Positions 8,225-17,706 of a DNA stretch of 64,000 bases are shown here, in pieces. Numbering within the stretch: the first letter of the stretch is position 1; every line of letters begins with the position of its first letter. The notes under the pieces were generated by a model. That model had not been told where the DNA came from. It searched no databases and saw only the letters and a program-made list of their open reading frames with translations. Source of the DNA: Kocuria rosea subsp. polaris (GTDB taxonomy: Bacteria; Actinomycetota; Actinomycetes; Actinomycetales; Micrococcaceae); assembly GCF_001483755.1 (NCBI RefSeq), contig NZ_LQBK01000005.1:54533-118532 (forward strand), given 5' to 3'. The translations under genes and the position numbers were made by a program.

Positions 8225-9025
8225 TCAGTACCCTGCGGAGGCGGCGTCCCACACCTGCGCGGTGAGCTCCTCGACGCGCTCCGCGGGCGTGCGCCGGGCG
8301 AGCAGCGCCTGGGCGACGAGCCGTCGCGCGGTCGAGGCGAGGTGCTCGCGCATGGCGCGCGCCGCCGCCTTCTCGTCGCGGGCGAGCACGGCCCGCACCA
8401 GGGCGTCGTGCTCCCGTGCGAGCTCGTCGACGGGCCGCCGCGACGCGGCGGCCACGACGCCCAGGAAGGCCGTGGTGGTGCGCAGCCGCTCGACGAGCTC
8501 GAGGGCCTGGGAGTTGCCGGCGAGCAGCAGCAGCAGCCGGTGCAGCCCCTCGTCGGCCCGGGCGGTCGCCTCGAGGTCCCCGGTGCGGGCCGCGTCGTGC
8601 ATCGTCTGCCACTGGGCCCGGACGCGGTCCAGCTCCTCGGGCCCCGCGAGCCGGGCGGCCCGCCGGGCGGCGGGCACCTCCAGCGCCGTGCGCACCGCGA
8701 GGATCTCCGCGACGTCCGTGGGGCTGACCTCGACGATCTCGAAGCCGCGGTTGCGGTGGAACCGGATCAGTCCGGCCTCGCCCAGCCGCAGCAGGCCCTC
8801 CCGCACCGGGCTGCGGGAGACGTCCATGGCGGAGGCCAGCTGCTGCACCGAGTACAGCCGCCCGGGCTCCATCTCCCCAGCGGTGATCGCCCGGCGCACC
8901 GCGGCCATCACCTGCACGGCGAGCGAGCTCCCGGTCGTGGCGGCGACGGAGGGCAGCGCGGGCAGGGCCGCCCCGGGGCGGCCCTCGTCCGGCGACGGGG
9001 CGACGGCGCGGGGTGCGGTGGTCAC
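8225..9025 (-). CDS. GntR-family transcriptional regulator, FCD subfamily
   Basis: The start is GTG 9025, overlapping the upstream dehydrogenase stop by four bases. The 266-residue protein has a disordered Ala/Pro-rich leader (1-30), a GntR winged helix (about 32-100, with SRSPVREGLLRL recognition helix), and an all-helical FCD ligand domain with Asp and His residues spaced for a bound metal (AD..LH, EHDAL, MREHL). FCD regulators usually bind small carboxylic acids. Being co-translated with an oxidoreductase, it probably controls that gene in response to its substrate. Confidence 0.9.
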   Translation of the reverse strand: MTTAPRAVAPSPDEGRPGAALPALPSVAATTGSSLAVQVMAAVRRAITAGEMEPGRLYSVQQLASAMDVSRSPVREGLLRLGEAGLIRFHRNRGFEIVEVSPTDVAEILAVRTALEVPAARRAARLAGPEELDRVRAQWQTMHDAARTGDLEATARADEGLHRLLLLLAGNSQALELVERLRTTTAFLGVVAAASRRPVDELAREHDALVRAVLARDEKAAARAMREHLASTARRLVAQALLARRTPAERVEELTAQVWDAASAGY

Positions 9026-10023
9026 GGGGTGATCGTCAGCTTGATGTCCCCGGGCCGGTGCTCCTCGGCCCGCTGCATGGCCTCCGCGATCCGTTCGAGG
9101 GGGTACTCGGGCCCGAGGCAGTGCTCCACGTCGATCTCGCCCTCGGAGATCCGGCGGAGGGCCTCCCGGAAGGACGTCAGGCCGGGCTCGGCCTGCGCCG
9201 CCACGGAGCACTGCAGTCGCAGGTTCTTGCGGAACGCCGTCCACAGCGGGACCTCGGTGGGCCCGTGCCGCTCCGGCAGGCCGAAGAAGCCGACGATGCC
9301 CCGGTCGGCCGCGAGCTCCACCGCCTGGTCGCGCAGCACGTCGTGCCCCACGGCCTCGATCACGAGATCGGCCCCACGGCCGCCGGTCACCTCGGCCACG
9401 ACCGCGGCGAGGTCCTGCTCCGGCACCCGCACGGGGACCGCGCCCAGCCTCCGGGCGACCTCGAGCCGCCCGGCGTCCAGGTCGGAGGCGACGACGTGCT
9501 CGAAGCCCAGTCTCCGGGCCTCCTCCACGAAGAACAGCCCGGCGGAGCCCGCGCCCATCACCACGCACGTGTGGGAACGCCGCGCGGGCGTCTCCACGGG
9601 CCAGAACTGGCGCATGGCGTAGAGGCAGGTGCCGTACTGCTGCGCCATCATGAGCCGCCGCAGCTGCCGGGAGTCCGCCGGGTCCGTGCCGGCGGGCAGC
9701 TCGACGACGTGCAGGTCGTCCAGCAGCTGGAGCTCCGCGAAGCACCCGCCCATCTCGCCCTGGGGGACCGTCAGCACCAGGGCGCCCTCCGGAACCCGCT
9801 CCGACCGGGACGCGACCACCACGCCGACCCCCTCGTGGCCGGGGTAGCCGGGGCGGCGCGGCCCCTCTGCGTGGAGCAGCCCGTGGAAGGTCGCGTGCAG
9901 GTCGGACCCGCAGATCGAGGCGTGCAGCATGCGCACCACCAGCTGACCGGGTTCCCGGGCCTGCGGGTCGGGCCAGTCGGTGACGGTGATCGTGCCCGTC
10001 GCGGGGACGTGGGACCCTCGCAT
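9022..10023 (-). CDS. Zinc-dependent medium-chain alcohol dehydrogenase
   Basis: The ATG at 10023 has GAGGAGG upstream; in-frame ATGs further upstream lack one. The 333-residue protein has the GroES-like catalytic fold with ICGSDLH (zinc Cys) and PGHEGVG (zinc His-Glu), then a Rossmann domain with GAGSAG for NAD(P)H. The four-Cys structural zinc loop of classical alcohol dehydrogenases seems absent. It oxidises an alcohol or polyol; the substrate is unknown. It is first in a two-gene leftward operon with an FCD regulator. Confidence 0.88.
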   Translation of the reverse strand: MRGSHVPATGTITVTDWPDPQAREPGQLVVRMLHASICGSDLHATFHGLLHAEGPRRPGYPGHEGVGVVVASRSERVPEGALVLTVPQGEMGGCFAELQLLDDLHVVELPAGTDPADSRQLRRLMMAQQYGTCLYAMRQFWPVETPARRSHTCVVMGAGSAGLFFVEEARRLGFEHVVASDLDAGRLEVARRLGAVPVRVPEQDLAAVVAEVTGGRGADLVIEAVGHDVLRDQAVELAADRGIVGFFGLPERHGPTEVPLWTAFRKNLRLQCSVAAQAEPGLTSFREALRRISEGEIDVEHCLGPEYPLERIAEAMQRAEEHRPGDIKLTITP

Positions 10024-10109
10024 GCGCGCCTCCTCGTGTCGGGCGCGCCGGGCGCCGGTGGGTGACATGCTACCCACGGAGGTGCGTGCGGGACCTGCGT
10101 GACGCGGGA

Positions 10110-10955
10110 TTAAACCCGGGGCGCGCCCGCGGCCGCGCCGACGGACCCGGCGGGGACGGCGAAGAGGGGCCGGGGGGACTGCAGCCGGGCCGGGGCCGGC
10201 AGCTCCCGGCGCAGGACCCGGTCCCCGCGCTCGAGCTCGAGGGAGAACCCTGCGACGGCGTGGTGGACGTTCTCGCTCAGCACCGTCCGTTCCACCACCT
10301 GCTCAGGGCCGGGCGCCCCGTGCAGGAGCAGCACGGGTTCGCCCTCCCGCAGCTCGTGCTCCACCCGGGCCACCGCCTGCATCCAGTGGCTCTCCCGCAC
10401 ACCCTCCGGGACGCGGAACGGCACGAGGACGGCGCCGCCCGCCGCCTCGTGCGCCGCCGGGGCCAGGACCCACGCCCGCCGGCCCTGCGGCGGTTCGGCG
10501 GGGGGAGTGCGGCCCTCCGCGGGCACGGGCCACACGTAGTCCAGCCCGGCGGGGTCGTCGGGGAAGACCTCGCGGTAGAACTCCTCGTCCTTGCGCAGCA
10601 GGTTCGACCGGTGGGAGCGGTGCAGCGCCTCGTCGCCGAGCCACGGGGGCGGCGGGGCCACGTCGTCGCCGGGACGGCGGTCCCAGGCCTCGGGGGCGAA
10701 CTCGCGGATCTGCCACCCCGTGCTGTCGGCTCCGCCGCGTGCGGTCCACTCGTCGACCATCGCGCGGCCGTAGGCGACCAGGGCGGGAACGTGCCCCGCC
10801 CACATCGCCGTGGCCGGGTGGCGGTACCACCCGTAGCCGGGCACGGTGGCCGCGCGGAGCACCTGCAGGGTCTCCACCCGCTGCTTGCCGAGCCGCTTGC
10901 GGTCGAGGACGCGGGCGGAGCGGGCGAAGTCCGGGTACGGGAGGAACGTCTGCAC
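10110..10955 (-). CDS. MSMEG_6728-family protein with pyrimidine-dimer glycosylase-like N-terminus
   Basis: The start is GTG 10955, giving the family's standard N-terminus (QTFLPYPDFARSARVLD, then RLGKQRVE). The first ~150 residues resemble the pyrimidine dimer DNA glycosylase fold (T4 endonuclease V type), which would point to repair of UV damage; activity is not proven for this family. The last ~120 residues are not recognised and are Pro/Ala-rich. Residue 2 is Gln and Thr is residue 3, while T4 endonuclease V uses Thr2 at its N-terminus. It is divergent from the MFS gene at 11038. Confidence 0.7.
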   Translation of the reverse strand: MQTFLPYPDFARSARVLDRKRLGKQRVETLQVLRAATVPGYGWYRHPATAMWAGHVPALVAYGRAMVDEWTARGGADSTGWQIREFAPEAWDRRPGDDVAPPPPWLGDEALHRSHRSNLLRKDEEFYREVFPDDPAGLDYVWPVPAEGRTPPAEPPQGRRAWVLAPAAHEAAGGAVLVPFRVPEGVRESHWMQAVARVEHELREGEPVLLLHGAPGPEQVVERTVLSENVHHAVAGFSLELERGDRVLRRELPAPARLQSPRPLFAVPAGSVGAAAGAPRV

Positions 10956-11037
10956 CGCCCCAGTGTCCTACGGATCCGCGGCCACCACCACCGGAGCGGC
11001 CCGTGCGCAGGGGACGGCACAGGGGGACACTGGGGGC

Positions 11038-12438
11038 ATGCCCCTGCCCCGTGCGCTGGAGCCGTTCCGGCTCGGCCGGTACCGCGTGCTCGCCTTCGCG
11101 ATGTTCCTCAGCGTGTTCGGCACGGGGATGTGGGCGGTGGCCCTCGTGAACCAGGTCCTGCAGCTGGACGGGACGGCCGTGGACCTCTCGGCCGTGACGG
11201 CCACGGGCGCCCTCGGCATGCTCGTCTTCGTGCTCGTGGGCGGGATCGCGGCCGACCGCTTCCCCCTGGCCTCGGTGCTGCGCCTCGTCGAGGCGGCCAA
11301 CCTCCTGACGGCGGCGGCGGTCACCGTCCTGGCCGTGGCCGGCGGGCTGCGGATGTGGCAGCTCGCCGCCGCGGCGTTCGTGTTCGGTGCCGGCTTCGGC
11401 TTCTTCTACCCGGCCTACTCGGCCTCGCTGCCCCGGATCCTGCCGGCTCGGCAGCTGCTCGCGGCCAACGGGACGGAGGGCACGGCCCGCCCGCTGCTGC
11501 AGCAGGCGGCGGGGCCGGCCGTGGCCGGCGTGCTCATCGGGGTGGCCGCGCCCGGTGGTGCGCTCGCCCTGATCGCGCTCTGCCACGCGGCCGCGCTCGC
11601 CCTGCTGCTGCGCCTGGACGTGCCGGGCCAGGACGCCGGACCGGGCGCAGAGCCCACCGGGGGAGCGACCGCGGAGCCCGCCGCGGGGTCTGCCGGGGGA
11701 GCGGCCGCGGAGCCCTCCGCAGAGCCCGCCGGGGCGCCGCACGCCGGGGAGCCGCTCCCGGCACCCGGCGCGGGGAAGCGCTCCCCGCCGCGGGAGCCCG
11801 CCGGCGCGCTCCGCTCCGTGCGGGACGACCTCATGGAGGGCGTGAGCTACACGGTGCGGACCCCGTGGCTGCTGTGGACGCTCCTGTGGGCGGTGCTCGC
11901 GGTGTTCCTGCTGCTGGGGCCCCTGGAGGTGCTCGTGCCCTTCCTGGTCCGGGACCGCCTGGGCGGGGACGCCTCCGTGTTCGGCTATCTGCTGGCGTGC
12001 TACGGCGGTGCCAGCGCGCTGGCCTCGCTCGTGGTCGCGTCGTTGCCCCTGCCGCGGCGCTATCTCAGCTGGATGATCGTGCTGTGGGGCTTCGGGACGC
12101 TGCCCTTCGGTCTCGTCGCCACCACCGACTCGTTCTGGGTCATGGCGCTGTGCCTGGCCTTCGTCGGCGCCGGGGACGGCGCGGGCATGGTGCTGTGGGG
12201 CACGCTCCTGCAGCGCCGGGTGCCGCGCCACCTGCTGGGGCGGGTCTCGAGCCTCGACTTCTTCGTCTCGATCGCCCTCATGCCGGTGTCGATGGCGGTC
12301 GCCGGGCCCGTGGCCCAGGTGGTGCCGCTGCCGGTGATCTTCTGGACCGTGGCCCTGCTGACCCCGGCGCTGGGGCTCGGTGCCCTGTGGGCCGGACGGA
12401 TGCGCGAGGACGAGCTCGCGCATCCGCTGGCCGGCTGA
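11038..12438 (+). CDS. MFS exporter
   Basis: This 466-residue protein has twelve predicted transmembrane segments in two halves, resembling the MFS_3/EntS group of exporters. The central cytoplasmic loop (about residues 200-260) is unusually long and built from Glu-Pro and Gly/Ala repeats, so it is probably disordered. No ligand can be assigned; homologues include siderophore and drug exporters. No clear ribosome site precedes the ATG at 11038. It ends at a strong terminator. Confidence 0.85.
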   Translation: MPLPRALEPFRLGRYRVLAFAMFLSVFGTGMWAVALVNQVLQLDGTAVDLSAVTATGALGMLVFVLVGGIAADRFPLASVLRLVEAANLLTAAAVTVLAVAGGLRMWQLAAAAFVFGAGFGFFYPAYSASLPRILPARQLLAANGTEGTARPLLQQAAGPAVAGVLIGVAAPGGALALIALCHAAALALLLRLDVPGQDAGPGAEPTGGATAEPAAGSAGGAAAEPSAEPAGAPHAGEPLPAPGAGKRSPPREPAGALRSVRDDLMEGVSYTVRTPWLLWTLLWAVLAVFLLLGPLEVLVPFLVRDRLGGDASVFGYLLACYGGASALASLVVASLPLPRRYLSWMIVLWGFGTLPFGLVATTDSFWVMALCLAFVGAGDGAGMVLWGTLLQRRVPRHLLGRVSSLDFFVSIALMPVSMAVAGPVAQVVPLPVIFWTVALLTPALGLGALWAGRMREDELAHPLAG

Positions 12439-12466
12439 GCGGCACCGCCGCGGACCACAGGCGCAC

Positions 12467-12505
12467 GGGCCGGGGCCGCGTCCCGGGCGGGCGCGGCCCC
12501 GGCCC
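12467..12505. terminator. Bidirectional terminator
   Basis: A perfect 14-bp GC-rich stem (12467-12480 with 12492-12505) and 11-nt loop lie between the convergent MFS and TPP-enzyme genes. Confidence 0.8.
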
Positions 12506-12539
12506 GGGACGCCGTGCGGGGCGGTGGACGTCCGGCGGG

Positions 12540-14213
12540 TCAGTACGCCTTGACGCGCTGCTCCACGATCAGGTGGATCAGAGCGAAGCGGCCCTGCTCG
12601 TCGATCGCCTTCAGGGCGGCCTCGAGCGCGCCGGGGATCTCGGCGTCGGTCTCCACGCGCACGCCGTACCCGCCGAAGGCCTCGGCCATGAGGGCGAAGT
12701 CGGGGTTGACCAGCTGGGTGCCCGAGACCCGGTGCGGGTAGTCGCGCTCCTGGTGGGTGCGGATCGTGCCGTACTCCTGGTTGTCCATCACGATCACCAG
12801 CGGGGTGGCCCCGTACTGGGTGGCGGTGGCCAGCTCCTGGCCGTTCATCAGGAACTCCCCGTCACCGGCGATGGTCACCACCCGCCGGCCGGGGTGGCGC
12901 AGGGACGCGGCCACCGCGGAGGGCACCGAGTAGCCCATGGAGCCGTTGCGGGCCGAGATCATCGAGGCGTAGCCGCGGGTGGGGAAGTAGCGGTGGGCCC
13001 AGTTGGTGTGCTCACCGGCGCCGAAGGTCACCATCGCGTCGGCGGGGAGGTCCTTGACCAGCTCGGCCATGAGGGTGTCCATCCGCGCCGGGCCGTCACC
13101 GGGGGTGGCGGTGGGGGTGGAGAACTCGACCTGCTGCGCCCGCAGCCGGGCGGTCCACTCCTTCCACGCCTCCTTGGCCGGAAGGTCGATGCGCACCAGG
13201 TCGCGGACGAACACGTCGGGCTTGGCCACGATCTGGTAGGACACCGGCCCGGAGCGCCCGCGCAGGGAGGGGTCGATGGTGACCAGGAAGTTCTTCTTGT
13301 TCCAGTCCTGGCGGACCAGGAACCCGTTGGTGATCACGTCCCCGGGCACGGTGCCCACGAAGACCAGCAGATCGGTCTCCTCGAGCATGTCGAAGGTCGG
13401 CTGGGGGCGGCCGTAGCCGATCGGGCCCACGTAGGAGTCCGAGTCGAACGGGACGGTGCCCTCGGTGCGCCACTCGGCCGCGGCCGGCAGGTGGTGCTCC
13501 TCCAGCCAGGTGGTGAGCCCGGCCGCGCCCTCGTGGGTCCAGTCGTTGCCGCCGGTCACGAACAGGGGCTTCTCCGCCGCCGAGAGGGCCTCGCGCAGGG
13601 CCTTCCAGTCGTTGACGGTCATCCCGCCGTGGGCCACGGGGATCGGCGGGTGCAGGGTCGCGTCGATCTCGGCCTTGATGATGTCCTCGGGCAGCCCGAC
13701 CACCACCGGGCCGGGCCGGCCGGAGTTGGCGGCGAACATGGCCTCGGCCACGATCTCGGAGGCCCGCTCGGCGTGGTCGAGGACCATCACCCGCTTGGCC
13801 CCGGAGTCGAACCAGGCGTGCGGGTCGAACTCCTGGAAGGCCTCCTTGTCGCGGTGCTCGAAGGGGATCAGGCCCACGAACAGGACCATCGGGGTGGAGT
13901 CCTGCCAGGAGGTGTGCAGGCCCACGTGGGCGTTGGCCGCGCCGGGGCCGCGGGTCACCATCGCCACGCCGGGCACGGGGCCCATCTTGCCGTCGGCCTC
14001 GGCCATGTAGGCCGCACCGCCCTCGTGGCGGCACACGACCGTCTCGATCGGGGACCGGTGCAGCCCGTCGAGCACGTCCAGGTAGGACTCGCCGGGCACC
14101 ACGTAGGTGCGCTGCACGCCGTGCGCCACGAGCGTGTCCACGATGACGTGGCCCGCCGACTTGCGGGCAGTGGTCTGTGCGGGGGATGCGGGGTCCGCGG
14201 TGGTCTGGGTCAA
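12540..14213 (-). CDS. Thiamine-diphosphate-dependent enzyme, acetolactate synthase-like
   Basis: The protein of 557 residues has the three-domain TPP-enzyme layout: N-terminal domain with catalytic Glu42 in PGES and a CRHEGGAAYM stretch, a central domain, and a C-terminal TPP/Mg2+ domain with GDGEFLMN and the distant Asn in VMDNQEYGT. The best start is TTG 14213, with AAAGGA seven bases upstream; no ATG or GTG fits the family N-terminus better. No ilvN or ilvC lies nearby, so a role in branched-chain amino-acid synthesis is unlikely. It may be a catabolic acetolactate synthase or a 2-oxoacid decarboxylase. Confidence 0.85.
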   Translation of the reverse strand: MTQTTADPASPAQTTARKSAGHVIVDTLVAHGVQRTYVVPGESYLDVLDGLHRSPIETVVCRHEGGAAYMAEADGKMGPVPGVAMVTRGPGAANAHVGLHTSWQDSTPMVLFVGLIPFEHRDKEAFQEFDPHAWFDSGAKRVMVLDHAERASEIVAEAMFAANSGRPGPVVVGLPEDIIKAEIDATLHPPIPVAHGGMTVNDWKALREALSAAEKPLFVTGGNDWTHEGAAGLTTWLEEHHLPAAAEWRTEGTVPFDSDSYVGPIGYGRPQPTFDMLEETDLLVFVGTVPGDVITNGFLVRQDWNKKNFLVTIDPSLRGRSGPVSYQIVAKPDVFVRDLVRIDLPAKEAWKEWTARLRAQQVEFSTPTATPGDGPARMDTLMAELVKDLPADAMVTFGAGEHTNWAHRYFPTRGYASMISARNGSMGYSVPSAVAASLRHPGRRVVTIAGDGEFLMNGQELATATQYGATPLVIVMDNQEYGTIRTHQERDYPHRVSGTQLVNPDFALMAEAFGGYGVRVETDAEIPGALEAALKAIDEQGRFALIHLIVEQRVKAY

Positions 14214-14436
14214 CGTGGGTCCTTTTCGCCGTTGAAAATGGAGTGGTGGGGCTGGGCAGGCCGGAGCCGGGTCGGGGATCCCGGCCTCGCGCAGTTCTCT
14301 CGAAAATACCCGATGAAGGGGACGAACCGTGTCCTGGGGGTCACGGAGCGGTAAAGAAGCACGCACGGCGGCCGGGGTGCGCCGTGCGGTCCCGGGCCGG
14401 CACGGTGCTCCGTGCGGCCGGGCCCGGGAACGACGA

Positions 14437-14473
14437 CGGCGGTGGTCCTCCCGTGAGGGGAGGTCCACCGCCG
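14437..14473 (-). terminator. Terminator after sugar-porter gene
   Basis: A 16-bp stem with one mismatch (14437-14452 with 14458-14473) closes a short loop 17 nt beyond the stop of the leftward gene at 14491. The spacer 14214-14436 otherwise holds the promoter region of the TPP enzyme; I see no gene there. Confidence 0.65.
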
Positions 14474-14490
14474 ACGGTCCTGCGGGACGC

Positions 14491-15906
14491 TCAGTCCATC
14501 ATGTCCTCGAGCTCGATGCCGGTGGTCTCACGGACCATCTTGACCGTGAAGAGCAGGGACATCAGCGCGAAGAAGGCGTAGAGACCGTAGGCGACGCCCA
14601 GGGAGAAGGCGGCCAGGGCGGGGAAGGTCACGGTGACCAGCCAGTTGGCGATCCACTGCACGAACCCGGCCACGGCCAGCGCGGCGCCGCGGATCCGGTT
14701 CGGGAACATCTCGCCCAGCAGGACCCACATCATGGGTCCCCAGGAGACGCCGAAGAAGACCACGAAGAGGTTGGCGGCCACGAGCGCGACCGGGCCGGAG
14801 GTCGGGCCGAGATCGGGCTGGCCGTTCACGACGTCCGCGGTGGCGAACACGACCGCGAGGGTGGCCAGCATCAGGGTCATGCCCGCCGAGCCGACGAGCA
14901 GGAGCCGGCGCCGTCCCACCTTCTCGACGAGGGCGATCGCCACGATGGTCACCGCGACGTTGACCACGGACGTGATCACGGTGATGGTGAACGAGTTCGA
15001 CTCGGTGAAGCCCACGGCCTGCCAGAGCACGTTCGAGTAGTAGAAGATCACGTTGATGCCCACGAACTGCTGCAGCGCCGCCAGGCCGATGCCGACCCAC
15101 ACGATGGGCTTGAGGCCGGCCATCCGGCCCCTCAGATCGGACAGCCGGGGCTTGTGCTCGCTGCGGAGGGACTCCTTGATGAGGCGCACGCGCTCGGTCG
15201 CCGAGGCGGAGCCCTGCAGGTTGGCCAGCACGGCCTGGGCCTCTTCCGGCCGGCCGTCCTCCACCAGGTAGCGGGGGGACTCCGGGATCGTGAAGGCGCC
15301 GATCAGGTAGGCGAGAGCCGGAACGGCCTCCGCCATGAACATCCACCGCCAGGCGTCGAGGCCGAGCCACAGCTCCTCGGTGGAGCCCCCGGCGAGCCCG
15401 GCGAGCCAGGCGTCCACGGCGAGGGAGATGAAGATGCCGAGCACGATGCCCATCTGCTGCAGCGAGCCGAGCCGCCCGCGCACCGCGGCGGGGGCGACCT
15501 CCGCGATGTAGGCGGGGGCGATGACGGAGGCCACGCCCACGCCGACGCCGCCCACGATGCGCCAGAAGATCAGCCAGCCGAAGCTGTCGACCACGCCGCA
15601 GCCGATCGCGCTGACGAGGAAGAGCACCGCGGCGATCTTCATGACGGGGACGCGGCCCAGGGCGTCGGCCACCCGGCCGCCGAAGAAGGCGCCCGCCGCC
15701 GCGCCGAGCAGCGCGGAGGCCACGGCGAAGCCGAGGGGGCCCGGGCTGACGCCGAACTCCTCCTGGATCGCGGAGACCGCGCCGTTGATGACGGCGGAGT
15801 CGTAGCCGAAGAGGAAGCCGCCGAAGGCGGCGATGATGCTGATCCGGAGGACCGCCGAGGTGTTCGGGTGCTCCTCGACCGTGGGGGTCGTGGCGTCTTG
15901 GCTCAT
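14491..15906 (-). CDS. Sugar porter family MFS transporter
   Basis: This 471-residue, twelve-helix protein has the sugar-porter signatures: GFLFGYDSAV in helix 1, ADALGR between helices 2 and 3, PESPRYL after helix 6, and EKVGRRRLLL in the second half. The family imports monosaccharides or polyols with protons. AGGGAG precedes the ATG at 15906. The ROK repressor just upstream in the same direction is the likely regulator. A promoter is visible at 16018-16046. Confidence 0.93.
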   Translation of the reverse strand: MSQDATTPTVEEHPNTSAVLRISIIAAFGGFLFGYDSAVINGAVSAIQEEFGVSPGPLGFAVASALLGAAAGAFFGGRVADALGRVPVMKIAAVLFLVSAIGCGVVDSFGWLIFWRIVGGVGVGVASVIAPAYIAEVAPAAVRGRLGSLQQMGIVLGIFISLAVDAWLAGLAGGSTEELWLGLDAWRWMFMAEAVPALAYLIGAFTIPESPRYLVEDGRPEEAQAVLANLQGSASATERVRLIKESLRSEHKPRLSDLRGRMAGLKPIVWVGIGLAALQQFVGINVIFYYSNVLWQAVGFTESNSFTITVITSVVNVAVTIVAIALVEKVGRRRLLLVGSAGMTLMLATLAVVFATADVVNGQPDLGPTSGPVALVAANLFVVFFGVSWGPMMWVLLGEMFPNRIRGAALAVAGFVQWIANWLVTVTFPALAAFSLGVAYGLYAFFALMSLLFTVKMVRETTGIELEDMMD

Positions 15907-16017
15907 CGGACAGCTCCCTTGCTGGTGGGGAGATCGGCGTGGAGCCGGCCCGTGCCGACCGCCGCACCCCGGGGTGGACGCGCCCGCCGACGCCGACGGG
16001 TTCTTGTGACGCGGTCC

Positions 16018-16046
16018 ACACTAAAACTCGGTGCGCAGAATGTCCA
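16018..16046 (-). promoter_or_regulatory. Promoter for sugar porter
   Basis: On the minus strand TGGACA (16046-16041) and TAGTGT (16023-16018) are 17 bp apart, about 110 bp upstream of the sugar-porter start. This indicates that the gene is transcribed separately from the ROK gene, with room for an operator. Confidence 0.5.
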
Positions 16047-16075
16047 TTAGTCGAAGACGAGCGTGGCGCGGCGCG

Positions 16076-17269
16076 TCATCCGCCCGGACCGGCCCCGGAG
16101 GGCAGCTCCGCGTGCTGCAGCGCGAGGATCACGGCGCCCGCCACGTGCGCCTCGATCCCCAGCCGGGCGGCCTCGATCCGCAGCTCCTGCACGCTGCCGC
16201 GCACGCCCTGGCGGGAGACGACCTCGCGCATCGGGGCGAGCAGCAGCTCACCGGCCCGGGCGATCTCACCGCCGACGACCACGAGCTCCGGGTTGATGGT
16301 GTTGCACAGGTTGGCCACCGCCGTGCCGAGCAGGCGGCCGGTGTCCCCGATGACCCGTCCGCAGCCCACGTCGCCCGCGAGGGCCGCCGCCACGAGATCG
16401 GGCACCGTCAGGTCGGCGCCGTGGGTGGCGGCCAGCAGCTGGGTGACGTCCCGGGAGGAGACGTAGGTCTCGAGGCACCCGCGGTTGCCGCACCGGCACA
16501 CCCTGCCGTGCTCGTCGACGGTGGTGTGGCCGAGCTCCCCGGCGGACCCGGTGGCGCCGCGGAACAGGGTGCCGTTCAGGATCAGTCCCGCGCCCACGCC
16601 GTGGCCGATCTTGAGGTAGGCCATGTGCTGGGCCCCGCGTCCGGCGCCCCGGGCGTGCTCGCCCAGGGCGCCCGCGTTGGCGTCGTTCTCGACGACGACG
16701 GGCAGCCCGAGCCGGCGGCCGGCCTCCTCGCGCACGTCGATCCCGCTCCACGCGGGCAGGATCGCGCTCGCGCTGACGAGCCGGCCCTCGAGGTCCACGG
16801 GGGCCGGGAGGGTGAGCCCGGCGGCGAGCAGGCCGGACCGGGGCGTGCCGTGCTCCCGGAGCAGGGCGCCGAGGGTGCGGCCGACCAGCTCGAGGTCCTC
16901 GGCGAAGCGGTGCTCGTCGGGCAGCTCGTGGCGCCGCTGGGCGAGGATCCGCTGGTTCAGGTCCGCGACGGCCACCGTGACGTGGCGGTGGCCCACGTCG
17001 ATGCCGACCACGTGGCCGGCCGAGCTGCGGAAGCCGACGAGCTGGCCGCGGCGGCCGGCGCCGTCCGTCTCCATGACGAGCAGTCCGGCGTCGATCAGCT
17101 GGTGCACGATGTTGGACACGGTCGAGGGCGCCAGCGCGGTGCGCCGGGAGATCTGGGCCTGGGTCAGATGCCCGTCACGGCGCACCGTGTCGAGCACGCG
17201 GCGCTGGTTCGCGTTGCGCAGGGACGTCTGCGAACCGGGCGGAACGGGGAACCCCACGGGCTCGGACAT
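16076..17269 (-). CDS. ROK-family transcriptional repressor
   Basis: The 397-residue protein has an N-terminal winged helix (about 15-75, TQAQISRRTALAPSTVSNIV as helix-turn-helix), then an actin-like ROK sugar-binding domain with a VGIDVG phosphate loop, GELGH, and the zinc motif CRCGNRGCLE. Such regulators release DNA when they bind a sugar or sugar phosphate. The neighbouring sugar porter is the natural target. A perfect 12-bp palindrome lies 12 bp upstream of the start and may be its own operator. Confidence 0.92.
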   Translation of the reverse strand: MSEPVGFPVPPGSQTSLRNANQRRVLDTVRRDGHLTQAQISRRTALAPSTVSNIVHQLIDAGLLVMETDGAGRRGQLVGFRSSAGHVVGIDVGHRHVTVAVADLNQRILAQRRHELPDEHRFAEDLELVGRTLGALLREHGTPRSGLLAAGLTLPAPVDLEGRLVSASAILPAWSGIDVREEAGRRLGLPVVVENDANAGALGEHARGAGRGAQHMAYLKIGHGVGAGLILNGTLFRGATGSAGELGHTTVDEHGRVCRCGNRGCLETYVSSRDVTQLLAATHGADLTVPDLVAAALAGDVGCGRVIGDTGRLLGTAVANLCNTINPELVVVGGEIARAGELLLAPMREVVSRQGVRGSVQELRIEAARLGIEAHVAGAVILALQHAELPSGAGPGG

Positions 17270-17280
17270 CAGCGCCCTCT

Positions 17281-17292
17281 TTCACCGGTGAA
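17281..17292. promoter_or_regulatory. Palindrome upstream of ROK gene
   Basis: TTCACCGGTGAA is a perfect 12-bp palindrome ending 11 bp before the ROK start codon at 17269. Its place fits an autoregulatory operator, with the protein blocking its own translation-initiation region or promoter. Confidence 0.4.
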
Positions 17293-17373
17293 CGTCGAGA
17301 GGAATGTCATCCTAATCCGTGTTCACGGCTTGAAGACAGGGGGACGACCCGGTTTCTCCCGTCCGCAGGGGGC

Positions 17374-17706
17374 TCAGAGCACCTTGGCGGCCTCCGCGAT
17401 GAGTGCCCTGGTCGCGGCGACCTGGGCGGGGGAGGCCGCGACGAAGTGCTCGCTGCGGGTCACCACCGTGGGGACGGTGGCGTTGCCGTCGTTGAGGGAC
17501 TCGACGAACGCGAGGGCGTCCCGGTCCTCCCAGATGTTCGTCCACGCGGCCCGCCCGGCGTCGGCGCCGAGCCCGCGCTCGAGCATGCCGCAGAAGGGGC
17601 AGCCGGGCCGCCAGTAGACGGCCACCCCGCCCTCCTGCACGTGCTGCACGGCCTCGGCGTGGGAGAGGGCCGGTCGGGTGCTGCGGGACGGGTCCTTCTT
17701 GAACAC
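17374..17706 (-). CDS. Glutaredoxin/mycoredoxin-like protein
   Basis: GTG 17706 is preceded by GAGGAG. The 110-residue thioredoxin-fold protein has the redox motif Cys36-Pro-Phe-Cys39 in YWRPGCPFC and the cis-proline TVPT. Mycoredoxins reduce mycothiol mixed disulfides in actinobacteria, but their motif is usually C-x-Y/F-C in a shorter protein, so this is a glutaredoxin-like relative. It lies leftward of an unusual spacer and is probably transcribed alone. Confidence 0.85.
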   Translation of the reverse strand: MFKKDPSRSTRPALSHAEAVQHVQEGGVAVYWRPGCPFCGMLERGLGADAGRAAWTNIWEDRDALAFVESLNDGNATVPTVVTRSEHFVAASPAQVAATRALIAEAAKVL

